Shown: positions 10,496 to 19,747 of the stretch, one piece after another
How the letters are laid out: each line of letters begins with the position of its first letter
Position numbering within the stretch: position 1 is the stretch's first letter
Source: Brevundimonas naejangsanensis
Lineage (GTDB): Bacteria > Pseudomonadota > Alphaproteobacteria > Caulobacterales > Caulobacteraceae
DNA length: 64,000 bases
NCBI RefSeq assembly: GCF_003627995.1
Contig: NZ_CP032707.1
Coordinates: 2,842,501-2,906,500 of the forward strand
Direction of reading: 5' to 3'
The notes under the pieces: model-generated
The model's database searches: none
Seen by the model: the letters and a program-made list of their open reading frames with translations, nothing else
Told to the model about the DNA's origin: nothing
Position numbers and translations under genes: made by a program

Positions 10496-11244
10496 TCAGG
10501 CCGCGCGAATGATGCCCAGGAAGTCGTCGGCCTTCAGCGAGGCGCCGCCGACCAGGGCGCCGCGACTTCCGGCACCGCCAGGATTTCGGCCGCGTTCGAC
10601 GGCTTGACCGAGCCGCCGTAGAGGATCGGCGCAGTCCGGCCGCCCTCGCCCAGCTTGGCGACCATGGCGGCGCGCACGGCGGCGTGGACCTCCTCGATCT
10701 GCTCCAGCGTGGGCGTCAAGCCCGTGCCGATGGCCCAGACCGGCTCATAGGCGACGGCGAAGGCCTTGCCCGCCAGCGAGGCCGGCAGCGACCCCGCGAC
10801 CTGACGGCTGACGACCTCGACGGCCTGGCCGGCTTCGCGCTCCTGCAGGGTCTCGCCGATGCAGACGATGGGCTCCAGGCCGGCAGCCAGGGCCGCCTCG
10901 ACCTTGGCGGCGACGTCGGCGTCGGTCTCGCCGAATCCGGCGCGGCGCTCCGAGTGGCCGAGAATCACCAGGGTCGCGCCCGCATCGCGGACCATCTCGG
11001 CCGAGACCGAGCCGGTATAGGCGCCCGAGGACGCAGCGTGGCAGTCCTGCCCGCCGATCTCGACCGCGCCGCCCGCCAGGGCGCGCGCCATGCGCTCGAT
11101 CAAGGTGGCGGGCGGACACAGGGCCACGCGACAGGCCGCAGCCTGCGTCTTCAGCGCCCTTTCAAGGGTTTCAGCCTCGGCCAGGCTCGCGCCCAGGCCG
11201 TTCATTTTCCAGTTGCCGGCGACCAGCTTCACAGATTGTTTCAT
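10496..11244 (-). CDS. tpiA: Triosephosphate isomerase, one frameshift near the 3' end
   Basis: TpiA interconverts dihydroxyacetone phosphate and glyceraldehyde 3-phosphate. The N-terminal AGNWKMNG, the HSERR region with the catalytic His, the AYEPVWAIGTG segment with the catalytic Glu, and ILYGGSVKP are all present. One G is missing near 10562, in what should be the phosphate-binding GGALVGGASL loop. Restoring it gives the normal end (ASLKADDFLGIIRAA) with a stop at 10496. It is divergent from ppiD. The indel fits the error-rich left end of the window. Confidence 0.9.
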
Positions 11245-11297
11245 GCGGCCTGTCTAGTGGCGGCCGCGGCGGAAGCCAAGATGTCGTCAAGCCTCAC

Positions 11298-11327
11298 TTG
11301 CGGCGGCGGCCCTGCTCCCCCTATACG
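11298..11327 (+). promoter_or_regulatory. Candidate promoter for ppiD-trpE
   Basis: TTGCGG at 11298-11303 and TATACG at 11322-11327 are separated by 18 bases. They lie 49 bases upstream of the ppiD ATG in the divergent tpiA-ppiD spacer. The match to a housekeeping sigma-factor promoter is fair but not strong. Confidence 0.35.
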
Positions 11328-11375
11328 CGACCCTTGGCGCCCTTTCGACGCCGGCCCTCGTCAGGTTCTTCTTCG

Positions 11376-13292
11376 ATGATCACGCTCTTCCGCAACTTCG
11401 CCAAGTCGAAATGGGCCGCGGGCCTGTTCGCCCTGATCATCCTCAGCTTCCTGGTGGTCGGCGCCCAGTCCGACATCTTCGCCAACCTGGGGCCGCGCCA
11501 CATCATCAGCGCCGGCGACCGCAGCGTGGATTCGGGGCAGTTCCGCGCCGACTTCGAGCGCGTGCGCACCAATCTGCAGGAACAGGCCGGCCGTCCCGTC
11601 AGCTATGACGACATGGTCAAGGAGAACCTGCACCAGCAGTATCTCGACAGCCAGACCCAGCGCCTGGGCTTCCTGGACTGGGCCTATAAGGCCGGCATCC
11701 GCCCCGGCAAGGAGCTGGTTCTGGCGCAGATCCGCAAGATCCCCGCCTTCTTCAACCAGATCACAGGCCAGTTCGACAAAGACCTCTACACCCAGGCCCT
11801 GGCCCAGCAGAACCTGACCTCGGAAATGCTCGAGCAGGACCTACGCGACCAGTATGTGACCGCCCACGTCGGCTCGGCCGTGTTCGCCGGCCTGCAGGCG
11901 CCGCGCGTCTATGCCGCCCTGCTGGCGGGCCAGGCGCTGGAGACCCGCGACGGCCGCTGGTTCACCGTCACCCAGGACATGGCCGGCCGCGCCGCCGCCC
12001 CGACCGACGCCCAGCTGACCGCCTTCATGAAGGAGAACGAAGAGCGCCTGCGCAGCCCCGAGTTCCGCATGATCTCCCTGGTCCTGTTCACCCCGGGTCC
12101 GAACGATCCGCGCCCGACCGTCACCGAGGAGCAGATCAAGGAGCGCTATGAGTTCCGCAAGGCCGCCCTGGCCGAGCCGGAGAAGCGCACCTTCATGACC
12201 CTGACGGTCCCGACCAAGGCCGCCGCCGACAAGATCGCCGCCGACCTGCGCGCCGGCCAGAACCCGGCCGACGTGGCCAAGGCCAACAACATCCAGCTGG
12301 GCGATTACAAGGCCACGCCGCAGGCCGCCGTGGGCGACCCCGCCGTCGGCGCCGCCGTTTTCGGCCTGGCCGTCGACCAGGTCTCGGCCCCGATCCAGGG
12401 CCGCCTGGGCTTCACCGTGGCCAAGGTGGCCGCCATCCAGCCCGGTCAGGCCGTGACGCTGGAGGGCGCCCGTCCCGCCCTGACTCAGGAACTGCAGGCC
12501 GAAGCCGTCAAGGCCGCGACCTACGCCAAGGTCGAGCAGTTCGAGAAGGCCCGCCAGGAAGGCAAGAACCTGGCCGCCGCCGCCGAAGCGGCCAAGGCTC
12601 GCGTGATCCAGCTGCCGCCCTTCACCCAGCAGGGCCAGCTTCCCGACGGCCGGCCGATGAACGCCCCGCGCCAGGTCCTGGAAAGCGCCTACGCCCTGTC
12701 CAAGGGCGGCGAAAGCGACGTGATCGACGCCGGCGACGGCCAGTATTTCGCCGTGCGCCTGGACGACATCCGCGCGGCCGCCCTGCCGACCCTGGACGAA
12801 GTCCGCGCCCCGCTGGCCCAGCAATGGACCCTGCGTGAGAACGCCCGCCGCCTGTCGGCCAAGACCGAAGAACTGGCCGGGCGCGTCCGCGCCGGCGAGG
12901 ACATCGCCAAGGTGGCCGCCGAATCCGGCGCCCAGCTGACCGTCCGCACCGGCGTGCAGCAGAGCCGCGCGGCCCAGGCCGAAGTCGGCGACGGCGTCCT
13001 GCGCGGCCTGTTCGGCCAGGGCAAGGGTCAGGTCTTCTCCGGCCAGCAGACGCAGGACAGCTTCATCGTCGGCCGCGTCGACGCCGTTCACGCCGCCGTC
13101 CCGGCCCTGGCCGCGCCGCTGGCCGAGCAGGCCCGTCCGCGCCTGACCGAAGAGCTGGCCAACGCCATGGCCGACCGCACCATCGCCGCGGCCGCCGCTC
13201 GCACCAAGTCGCGCAACGACCCGGCCCTCGCCCTGCAGGCCCTGGGCGTCGAGGCGCCGACCGCCGCGCCCGCGACGCCCGCCAAGAAGTGA
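11376..13292 (+). CDS. ppiD: SurA/PpiD-type peptidyl-prolyl isomerase, membrane-anchored
   Basis: 638 codons from the ATG at 11376, chosen because the N-terminal anchor follows at once (FRNFAKSKWAAGLFALIILSF, quoted in part). An in-frame ATG 26 codons upstream would add a non-conserved arginine-rich leader. One transmembrane helix anchors a large periplasmic region: a SurA-N-like chaperone domain (roughly residues 35-230), a PpiC-type parvulin domain around residues 240-370, then a long helical region. PpiD assists folding of exported proteins at the Sec exit. Its stop overlaps the trpE start (TGATG), so the two are likely translationally coupled despite unrelated roles. Confidence 0.85.
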   Translation: MITLFRNFAKSKWAAGLFALIILSFLVVGAQSDIFANLGPRHIISAGDRSVDSGQFRADFERVRTNLQEQAGRPVSYDDMVKENLHQQYLDSQTQRLGFLDWAYKAGIRPGKELVLAQIRKIPAFFNQITGQFDKDLYTQALAQQNLTSEMLEQDLRDQYVTAHVGSAVFAGLQAPRVYAALLAGQALETRDGRWFTVTQDMAGRAAAPTDAQLTAFMKENEERLRSPEFRMISLVLFTPGPNDPRPTVTEEQIKERYEFRKAALAEPEKRTFMTLTVPTKAAADKIAADLRAGQNPADVAKANNIQLGDYKATPQAAVGDPAVGAAVFGLAVDQVSAPIQGRLGFTVAKVAAIQPGQAVTLEGARPALTQELQAEAVKAATYAKVEQFEKARQEGKNLAAAAEAAKARVIQLPPFTQQGQLPDGRPMNAPRQVLESAYALSKGGESDVIDAGDGQYFAVRLDDIRAAALPTLDEVRAPLAQQWTLRENARRLSAKTEELAGRVRAGEDIAKVAAESGAQLTVRTGVQQSRAAQAEVGDGVLRGLFGQGKGQVFSGQQTQDSFIVGRVDAVHAAVPALAAPLAEQARPRLTEELANAMADRTIAAAAARTKSRNDPALALQALGVEAPTAAPATPAKK

Positions 13293-14830
13293 TGGCTCAG
13301 GAACAGACCGCAGCGCAGCGCGACCCCTTCATCGCCGGTCTGACGGCGGGCCGGCCCCAGGTGCTGGTCCGCCGCTTGGTCGACGATCTGGAGACCCCCG
13401 TCTCGGCCTTCCTGAAGGTCGGGCACGGGCGGCGCTACGCCAGCCTGTTCGAGTCGGTCGAGGGCGGCGCCGTCAACGGTCGCTACTCCTTCGTCACCCT
13501 GTCGCCGGACGTGGTCTGGCGCTGCCGCGACGGCAAGGCCGAGATCGCGCGCGGCGCCGATGTCCTGGCCGATATCTTCACGCCCGAAGACAGGCCCGCG
13601 CTGGGGTCCCTGCGCGCCCTGATCGCGGCGACGAAGTTCGACCTGCCCGCCGACCTGCCGCCGATGGCCGCCGGACTGTTCGGCGTCTTCGGCTATGACA
13701 TGGTGCGGCTGCTGGAGCCGCTGGGCCCGGCCAATCCCGACCCGTTGGACCTGTCCGACGCCGTCATGGCGCGCCCGGCCCTGGTCGCCATCTTCGATTC
13801 GGTGAAGCACGAGATCGTGCTGATCTCCGCGGCCTATCCCGACACGGCGGCCGATCCGGCCCAGGCCTACACCGCCGCCGAGGCCCGGCTGGAGGATTTC
13901 GAGGACCGCCTGCGCGGCCCCCTGCCCATCCAGCGCGAGGTCGAGCCGGTTCCCGCGCCCGCCTTCCATTCCGACGTGGACGAGGCCGCCTTCGGCCGCA
14001 TGGTCGCGCGGGCCAAGGACTACATCGCCGCCGGCGACATCTTCCAGGTGGTGCTGGCGCACCGCTTCTCGGCGCCGTGGGACCAGGACCCGTTCGCCTT
14101 CTACCGGGCGCTGCGTCGCGGCAACCCGTCGCCCTATCTGTTCTTCCTCGACTACGTTGACTTCCAACTGGCCGGGTCCAGCCCGGAAATCCTGGTCCGG
14201 TTGAAAGACGGCCGCGTCACCATCCGCCCCCTGGCCGGCACCCGCCCGCGCGGCGCCACGCCCGAGCAGGACAAGGCGCTGGAGGCCGAACTGCTGGCTG
14301 ATCCCAAGGAGCGGGCCGAGCACCTGATGCTGCTGGACCTGGGCCGCAACGACGTGGGCCGCGTCTCATCGCCCGGCTCGGTCGAGGTCACGGAAAGCTT
14401 CGTGGTCGAGCGCTACAGCCAAGTCATGCACATCGTCTCCAACGTCAACGGCGCGGCCGATCCCAAGCTGGACGCAGTGGACACGCTTCTGGCCGCCCTG
14501 CCCGCCGGCACCCTGTCGGGCGCGCCTAAGGTGCGGGCCATGGAGGTTATCGACGAGCTTGAGACCGAGAAGCGCGGCGTCGGCTATGGCGGCGGCGTGG
14601 GCTACATCTCGGCCAACGGCGAGGCGGACATCTGCATCGTCCTGCGCACCGCCATGTTCGCGCGCGGCAAGATCTTCGTCCAGGCCGGCGCCGGCGTCGT
14701 CGCCGACAGCGATCCGGCCGCCGAATACGCCGAGACCCTGGCCAAGGCCCGTGCTCCGATGAAGGCGGCCGAGGACGCGTGGCGCTTCACCGCGACCACT
14801 CGCGGCCAGGGCGCCGGCGGATCAGTCTAA
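13292..14830 (+). CDS. trpE: Anthranilate synthase component I
   Basis: 512 codons. TrpE converts chorismate and ammonia to anthranilate, the first step of tryptophan synthesis. The chorismate-binding domain is clear: PLAGTRPRG, LLDLGRNDVGRV and GTLSGAPKVRAME in order. The N-terminal domain with the feedback-inhibition site is also present. The ATG at 13292 overlaps the ppiD stop; a GTG one codon upstream is possible. trpG follows after a spacer holding a small opposite-strand gene, so trpE and trpG may be transcribed separately. Confidence 0.95.
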   Translation: MAQEQTAAQRDPFIAGLTAGRPQVLVRRLVDDLETPVSAFLKVGHGRRYASLFESVEGGAVNGRYSFVTLSPDVVWRCRDGKAEIARGADVLADIFTPEDRPALGSLRALIAATKFDLPADLPPMAAGLFGVFGYDMVRLLEPLGPANPDPLDLSDAVMARPALVAIFDSVKHEIVLISAAYPDTAADPAQAYTAAEARLEDFEDRLRGPLPIQREVEPVPAPAFHSDVDEAAFGRMVARAKDYIAAGDIFQVVLAHRFSAPWDQDPFAFYRALRRGNPSPYLFFLDYVDFQLAGSSPEILVRLKDGRVTIRPLAGTRPRGATPEQDKALEAELLADPKERAEHLMLLDLGRNDVGRVSSPGSVEVTESFVVERYSQVMHIVSNVNGAADPKLDAVDTLLAALPAGTLSGAPKVRAMEVIDELETEKRGVGYGGGVGYISANGEADICIVLRTAMFARGKIFVQAGAGVVADSDPAAEYAETLAKARAPMKAAEDAWRFTATTRGQGAGGSV

Positions 14831-15015
14831 GGATTGGAAACCGTGGAACCCTGGTCAAACGACACGCCGGGGCCCGCGACCATGGTCCCGGCCAGAAGGA
14901 CCGCCGCTGTGGCGGCGAAGGCGGCTGCGGCCAGCAGGCGCAGGGGTTTCGGCTGCTCGGCCGGCGCCTCGTTCAACAGGGCGCGGGCGTTACGAATGGC
15001 TTCAAGAGGGGTCAA
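14827..15015 (-). CDS. Small predicted membrane protein between trpE and trpG
   Basis: 62 codons starting at a TTG (15015) with a GGAAG sequence about ten bases upstream and ending at TAG 14827, overlapping the trpE stop tail to tail by four bases. The N-terminal half is amphipathic (PLEAIRNARALLNEAP), followed by a basic spacer and one hydrophobic helix (LLAAAAFAATAAVLLAG). No family is recognised. The start is uncertain and the frame could be chance in GC-rich DNA, but the helix with a basic flank and the good fit in the gap support it. Confidence 0.45.
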   Translation of the reverse strand: MTPLEAIRNARALLNEAPAEQPKPLRLLAAAAFAATAAVLLAGTMVAGPGVSFDQGSTVSNP

Positions 15016-15139
15016 GACGGAATTCTTCCGATGGCGATGCCCCTGTATCGCCTGGACAGCTTAACGTCCGCTTTCATTCGGCCCGCTTGGTCCCCCTACG
15101 CTTGGCCCCCGCCTCCCCCCGTCCTAAGAAGCCTTCGCC

Positions 15140-15730
15140 ATGATCCTCGTCGTCGATAACTACGACAGCTTCACCTACAACCTCGTCCACTACCTCGCGG
15201 AGCTGGGCGCCCAGACGCACGTTGTCCGCAACGACGACCTGACCGTCGAAGAAGCCTGGGCGCTGAAGCCCGAGGCGGTCCTGCTGTCCCCCGGCCCCTG
15301 CGCCCCCGACCAGGCGGGCATCTGCCTGCCGCTGCTGCAGACGGCGGCGCAGACCATGCCCATCCTGGGCGTCTGCCTGGGCCACCAGTCGATCGGCCAG
15401 GCCTTCGGCGGCGAGGTGGTGCGCGCCAAGACCCTGATGCACGGCAAGACCTCGCCCATCCTGCACGAAGGGCGCGGTGTGTTCGGCGGCCTGCCCTCGC
15501 CCTTCACGGCGACGCGCTACCACTCCTTGGCCGTGCGCCGCGAAACCCTGCCCGACGCGCTGGAGGTCACCGCCTGGACCGAGGATGGCGAGATCATGGG
15601 CCTGTCGCACCGCACACGGCCGATCCACGGCGTCCAATTCCACCCGGAATCCATCGCCACCGAACACGGCCATGAGATGATCGCCAACTTCCTCGACCTG
15701 GCGGGCGTCCGGCGCCTGGCGACGGTCTGA
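15140..15730 (+). CDS. trpG: Anthranilate synthase component II (glutamine amidotransferase)
   Basis: 196 codons. TrpG is the class I glutamine amidotransferase that supplies ammonia to TrpE. The [14 protein letters not shown] start, the nucleophile elbow ([11 protein letters not shown]) and the His-Glu pair (VQFHPES) are all present. It could also serve aminodeoxychorismate synthase (PabA), as in bacteria with a single such subunit, but its place before trpD argues for TrpG. It is followed by trpD after four bases. Confidence 0.93.
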   Translation: MILVVDNYDSFTYNLVHYLAELGAQTHVVRNDDLTVEEAWALKPEAVLLSPGPCAPDQAGICLPLLQTAAQTMPILGVCLGHQSIGQAFGGEVVRAKTLMHGKTSPILHEGRGVFGGLPSPFTATRYHSLAVRRETLPDALEVTAWTEDGEIMGLSHRTRPIHGVQFHPESIATEHGHEMIANFLDLAGVRRLATV

Positions 15731-15734
15731 CGCC

Positions 15735-16769
15735 ATGGACACCATAAAGCCCCTGCTGGCCAAGCTGGTCGACGGCCAGGTGCTGACCCTGGACGAGGCC
15801 AAGGCCTTCTTCGCCGCCTGCCTGCGCGGCGAACCGACCCCGTCCCAGGTCGCCGCCGCCGTCACCGCCCTGCGCATTCGCGGCGAGACGGTGGACGAGA
15901 TCGTCGCCTTCGCCAGCGCCATGCGCGACGCCGCCCTGTCGCTGAACCACCCGTTCGACGAGGTGATCGACACCTGCGGCACCGGCGGCGACGGCCAGCA
16001 CACCTACAATGTCTCGACGGCCGCCGCCTTCGTGCTGGCGGGCGCGGGCCTGAAGGTCGCCAAGCACGGCAACCGAGCCGTCAGCTCCAAGTCCGGTTCG
16101 TCCGACGTTCTGGCCGCCCTGGGCGTCAATCTGGACGCCACGCCCGCCCAGCAAGCGCGGGCGCTGGACCGGGCGGGCGTCGCCTTCCTGTTCGCCCCGA
16201 CCTATCACGGGGCCATGCGCCACGTCGGGCCGGTGCGTGGCGAGATCGGCTTCCGCACCGTGTTCAACCTGCTGGGGCCGCTGTGCAATCCGGCTGGCGC
16301 GACGCATCAGGTCATGGGCGTCTATGATCCCGCCCTGCTGGAGCCGCTGGCCGAGGTGCTGGGCCGACTGGGCGCCAGGCGAGCCTGGACCGTCAACGGC
16401 CAGGGCCTGGACGAGTTGACCACCACGGGGCCGACCGAGGTGGCGGAATGGAAGGACGGCGCCGTGCGCCGCTTCACCGTCACCCCCGCCGACGCCGGAC
16501 TGCCGCTGGCGACCATGGACGACCTGCGCGGCGGCGACGCCGAGCACAATGCGGCGGCCCTGACGGCCCTGCTGGCGGGCGAGCGCGGGCCTTACCGCGA
16601 CATCGTCCTGCTGAACGCCGCCGCCGCTTTGGTTGTGGCCGGGCGGGCCGACGACCTGAAATCGGGCGCCGAGCTCGCCGCCGCCGTCATCGACGACGGC
16701 CGCGCCGCCGCCGCCCTGGCTGAACTGGTGCGCGTCTCCCACGCGCCGATCGAAGACGAGGACGCCTGA
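15735..16769 (+). CDS. trpD: Anthranilate phosphoribosyltransferase
   Basis: 344 codons. TrpD transfers phosphoribose from PRPP to anthranilate. The PRPP-binding glycine-rich motif (DTCGTGGDG), the [15 protein letters not shown] stretch and [15 protein letters not shown] are family hallmarks. Length is normal. The stop overlaps the trpC start (ATGA), so trpG, trpD and trpC form one translationally coupled unit. Confidence 0.95.
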   Translation: MDTIKPLLAKLVDGQVLTLDEAKAFFAACLRGEPTPSQVAAAVTALRIRGETVDEIVAFASAMRDAALSLNHPFDEVIDTCGTGGDGQHTYNVSTAAAFVLAGAGLKVAKHGNRAVSSKSGSSDVLAALGVNLDATPAQQARALDRAGVAFLFAPTYHGAMRHVGPVRGEIGFRTVFNLLGPLCNPAGATHQVMGVYDPALLEPLAEVLGRLGARRAWTVNGQGLDELTTTGPTEVAEWKDGAVRRFTVTPADAGLPLATMDDLRGGDAEHNAAALTALLAGERGPYRDIVLLNAAAALVVAGRADDLKSGAELAAAVIDDGRAAAALAELVRVSHAPIEDEDA

Positions 16770-17572
16770 TGAGCGACGTTCTGGACCGCATCGCCGCCTA
16801 CAAGCGCGAGGACGTCGCCGCCCGCAAGGCCGCCGTATCGCAGGACGCCATCGAGGCGCGCGCGAAAAAGGCTTCGGCCCCGCGCGGCTTCCGCGCCGCC
16901 CTGGCCAGCCGCTTCGCCGAAACTGGCCGCCCGGCCCTGATCGCCGAGATCAAGAAGGCCAGCCCGTCCAAGGGCCTGATCCGCGCCGACTTCGACCCGC
17001 CCGTTCTGGCCCAGGCCTATGAACGCGGCGGCGCGTCCTGCCTGTCCGTGCTGACCGACGGCCCCAGCTTTCAGGGCGACGACGCCCATCTGACCGCCGC
17101 GCGGGCCGCCGTGGCCCTGCCCTGCCTACGCAAGGACTTCCTGGTCGATCCGTGGCAGGTGGCCGAGAGCCGGGCGCTGGGCGCCGACTGCATCCTGATC
17201 ATCATGGACATGATCGACGACGCCCTGGCCGCTGAACTGCTCGCCGAGGCGACCCGCTGGGGCATGGACGCCCTGATCGAGACGCACGACGCGGACGAGA
17301 TGGCGCGCGCCGCCAAGCTGGTCGAGGGCCGCGACGACGCCCTGATCGGCGTCAACAACCGCTCGCTGCGGACCTTCGAGGTCGATCTGGCGACGACGGA
17401 GCAACTGGCGGCGATGAGCCCGGAAGGCGCGTTGCTGGTCGCCGAAAGCGGCCTGTTCACGCCGCAGGACGTGGCGCGCGTGGCGAAGGCTGGCGCGCGC
17501 GCCCTGCTGGTCGGCGAAAGCCTGATGCGACAGGCGGACGTGGAAGCCGCGACGCGAGCTTTGCTGGCTTAA
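16769..17572 (+). CDS. trpC: Indole-3-glycerol phosphate synthase
   Basis: 267 codons. TrpC closes the indole ring. The [11 protein letters not shown] motif near residue 60, [11 protein letters not shown] and [13 protein letters not shown] are typical. It is a stand-alone enzyme with no fused TrpF domain. It ends the trpGDC run. The genes next to it on the right (lpxB) converge on it, with a palindromic repeat between. Confidence 0.95.
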   Translation: MSDVLDRIAAYKREDVAARKAAVSQDAIEARAKKASAPRGFRAALASRFAETGRPALIAEIKKASPSKGLIRADFDPPVLAQAYERGGASCLSVLTDGPSFQGDDAHLTAARAAVALPCLRKDFLVDPWQVAESRALGADCILIIMDMIDDALAAELLAEATRWGMDALIETHDADEMARAAKLVEGRDDALIGVNNRSLRTFEVDLATTEQLAAMSPEGALLVAESGLFTPQDVARVAKAGARALLVGESLMRQADVEAATRALLA

Positions 17573-17598
17573 GCTCCCACCCGCAAAGCACCTTCAAT

Positions 17599-17711
17599 CG
17601 TCATTCTCGGGCTTGTCCCGAGAATCCGGAAACGCAACGGGCTGCAAGGCTTAAGCGACGCCATCAATGTCGGAGTCTCTGGACCCCCGGCACGAGGCCG
17701 GGGATGACGGA
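17599..17711. repeat. Palindromic intergenic repeat (REP-like), trpC-lpxB spacer
   Basis: Two hairpins face each other inside matching ends (CGTCAT ... ATGACGG). The first stem is ATTCTCGGG/CCCGAGAAT (17603-17625) and the second is CCCCGGC/GCCGGGG (17685-17703). This is the style of dispersed palindromic element common between convergent genes in alphaproteobacteria. Only this one copy is in the window. It probably also acts as a bidirectional transcription barrier. Confidence 0.7.
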
Positions 17712-17744
17712 GCAAAGAAGGCCAACAAGCGTCGAAGGTCAGCC

Positions 17745-18911
17745 TCAGCCCGCCTTCGCCGCAATCACCCGCAGCACCGCATCCGCCGCCAGTTCCGACG
17801 GGTCCGGCCCGCCGCGCCCCATCAGGTCCAGCGCCTGGGTCTGACGACGCGCCTGATCGGCCGCCGCCTCGGGATCGGTCAGCAGCCGCCCTACCGCCTT
17901 CGCCAGGGCCTGCGGCGTCGCCTCATGCTGGATGAACTCAGGCGCGATGCGCTCGTCGGCGGCGATGTTGAACAGGGTGATGTGCTTGGCCGTCACCAGC
18001 CGCTTCATCAGGACATAGCTCAAGCCGTCGATCTTGTAGGCGATGACCATGGGCGCGCCGGCCAGGGCCAGTTCGGTCGAGACCGTGCCGCTGGTGGCCA
18101 GGGCGGCGTTCGCGGCCTTCATGGCGTCGTACTTGTCGGCCTCCTGCACGACATGGGTGCGGAATGGCCAGGCGGCGACGCGGCCCGCCACGTCGGCGGC
18201 GACGGTGCCCGCCGCGACGACGGCGACCTCCAACCCCGGAATCTCGCCCTTCAGACGCTTCGCCGCGTCTTCATAGACGGGCGTCATGCGCGTGATCTCG
18301 CTGGGCCGGCTGCCCGGCAGGACCAGCAGCAGGGGCGCATCCGCCGCAATGCCCCGCGCCGCGCGGAAACGGGCGCCGTCGGCCCCCGCCATGTCGACAT
18401 GCAGCGCCTGCGAGCCGACGACCGTCGTCGGCAGGCCCGCCTTCTCGAACCAGGGCGCGTCCAGCGCATAGAGGGCCAGCAGGTGATCCACCGCCCCCGC
18501 CAGCGTCGTCGCCCGGCCCGGTCGCGAGGCCCACACCTGCGGCCCGACGTATTTGATCAGCGGCGTCTTCGGCGAAGCGGCGCGGATCGCCTGGGCCACG
18601 CGGATGGTGAAGCCCCAGCTGTCGATCAGCACCACGGCGTCCGGCTTCTCCGCCGCCGCCAGAGCCGCCGTCTCGGCCACGCGCTTCTTGACCCGACCAT
18701 AGGCCTTCAGCCCCTCGATCCAGCCCAGGATCGACAGTTCGGCGATGTCGAAGGGGCTGACGACGCCCTCGGCCGCCATCTTGGGACCGCCCACGCCGAC
18801 GAAGACCACGTCATCGCCCAACCGCGCCTTCAGCGTGCGCGCCAGACCGGCCCCCAGGGCGTCGCCCGAAGCCTCGGCCGCCACCAGCATGACCTTCAGG
18901 GGTCGACTCAT
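17745..18911 (-). CDS. lpxB: Lipid-A-disaccharide synthase
   Basis: 388 codons, complete. This GT19 enzyme condenses UDP-2,3-diacylglucosamine with lipid X at the cytoplasmic face of the inner membrane. The start (KVMLVAAEASGDALGAGL) with the SGD motif, the GVGGPKM segment and the conserved central stretch (KYVGPQVWA, LLVLPGSR) are visible. It is the last gene of the long minus-strand envelope run. Its ATG overlaps the lpxI stop. Residues 1-260 are duplicated at 1-781. Confidence 0.95.
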   Translation of the reverse strand: MSRPLKVMLVAAEASGDALGAGLARTLKARLGDDVVFVGVGGPKMAAEGVVSPFDIAELSILGWIEGLKAYGRVKKRVAETAALAAAEKPDAVVLIDSWGFTIRVAQAIRAASPKTPLIKYVGPQVWASRPGRATTLAGAVDHLLALYALDAPWFEKAGLPTTVVGSQALHVDMAGADGARFRAARGIAADAPLLLVLPGSRPSEITRMTPVYEDAAKRLKGEIPGLEVAVVAAGTVAADVAGRVAAWPFRTHVVQEADKYDAMKAANAALATSGTVSTELALAGAPMVIAYKIDGLSYVLMKRLVTAKHITLFNIAADERIAPEFIQHEATPQALAKAVGRLLTDPEAAADQARRQTQALDLMGRGGPDPSELAADAVLRVIAAKAG

Positions 18912-19747
18912 CGTTCCACTCCCCAGACGAACAAGCCCAGACGGTCGGCCGCCTCGACCAGACCTTCGTGGTCGATGACGATCAACCGACCCTCAAACCC
19001 GCCGATTCCCGCCAGACCGGCGGCGGCGGCGAGCTCGACCGTCGTCGGTCCAATAACGGGCATGTCGACGCGCAGATCCTGGATCGGCTTCGGCGCCTTG
19101 CCCAACGCGCCGCGCGCGAAACCCGGCGAGCCGCGCAGGTCGGCGGGCAGATGCGCCACGCGGCGCAGCATCTCGTCCGTGCCTTCCTGCGCCTCGACCG
19201 CCAGCACCAGGCCGTCGCAGACGACGGCGCCCTGACCGATGTCAAGTTCGCCTGATTTTTCAGCGACATGCAGCGCCTTCTTTAGATCCGAAAGCTGCTC
19301 TTCGGTCGGCGTCACTCGGCCTAGAGCCCCCGCCGTCAGCATCTCGCCGCCCAGAAGATCGTCCGCGCCCTCGACGGCGAAGCCTTCGTCCTCGAACACC
19401 GACAGGATCTTGCGCAGCAGGGCGTCGTCGCCCTTCGACGCCGCCGCGATGATGCCGGGCAGCAGGGATGCGCCCTTCAGATCGGGCTTCAAGGTCTTGA
19501 AATCTGGGCGATTGACGTAGCCCGCCAGACACACCGCACGGCAACCCTCGGCGCGCATGGCCTTCAGGATCTTGCCGATCTCGGCCATGCCGAAGTCCTG
19601 CCCCGGCCAGCGGTGCAGGTGGGCGTCGGCGAAACCCTTCAGGCGGATGATGAAGACCTCGCGCCCCTCGGCCTCGCAGCGCTGGGCGACGCGGATGGGC
19701 AGATCGCCAGAACCCGCGATCAGGGCCAGCTTGGGCGCGGTCGTCAT
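18908..19747 (-). CDS. lpxI: UDP-2,3-diacylglucosamine pyrophosphatase LpxI
   Basis: 279 codons from the ATG at 19747. LpxI cleaves UDP-2,3-diacylglucosamine to lipid X and UMP. It is unrelated to LpxH and was first characterised in Caulobacter, which supports the taxonomic call. The N-terminal LALIAGSGDLPIRV stretch and a C-terminal domain containing LRVDMPVIGPTTVE fit the family. It lies between lpxA and lpxB, with 4-base overlaps on both sides. Confidence 0.93.
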   Translation of the reverse strand: MTTAPKLALIAGSGDLPIRVAQRCEAEGREVFIIRLKGFADAHLHRWPGQDFGMAEIGKILKAMRAEGCRAVCLAGYVNRPDFKTLKPDLKGASLLPGIIAAASKGDDALLRKILSVFEDEGFAVEGADDLLGGEMLTAGALGRVTPTEEQLSDLKKALHVAEKSGELDIGQGAVVCDGLVLAVEAQEGTDEMLRRVAHLPADLRGSPGFARGALGKAPKPIQDLRVDMPVIGPTTVELAAAAGLAGIGGFEGRLIVIDHEGLVEAADRLGLFVWGVER

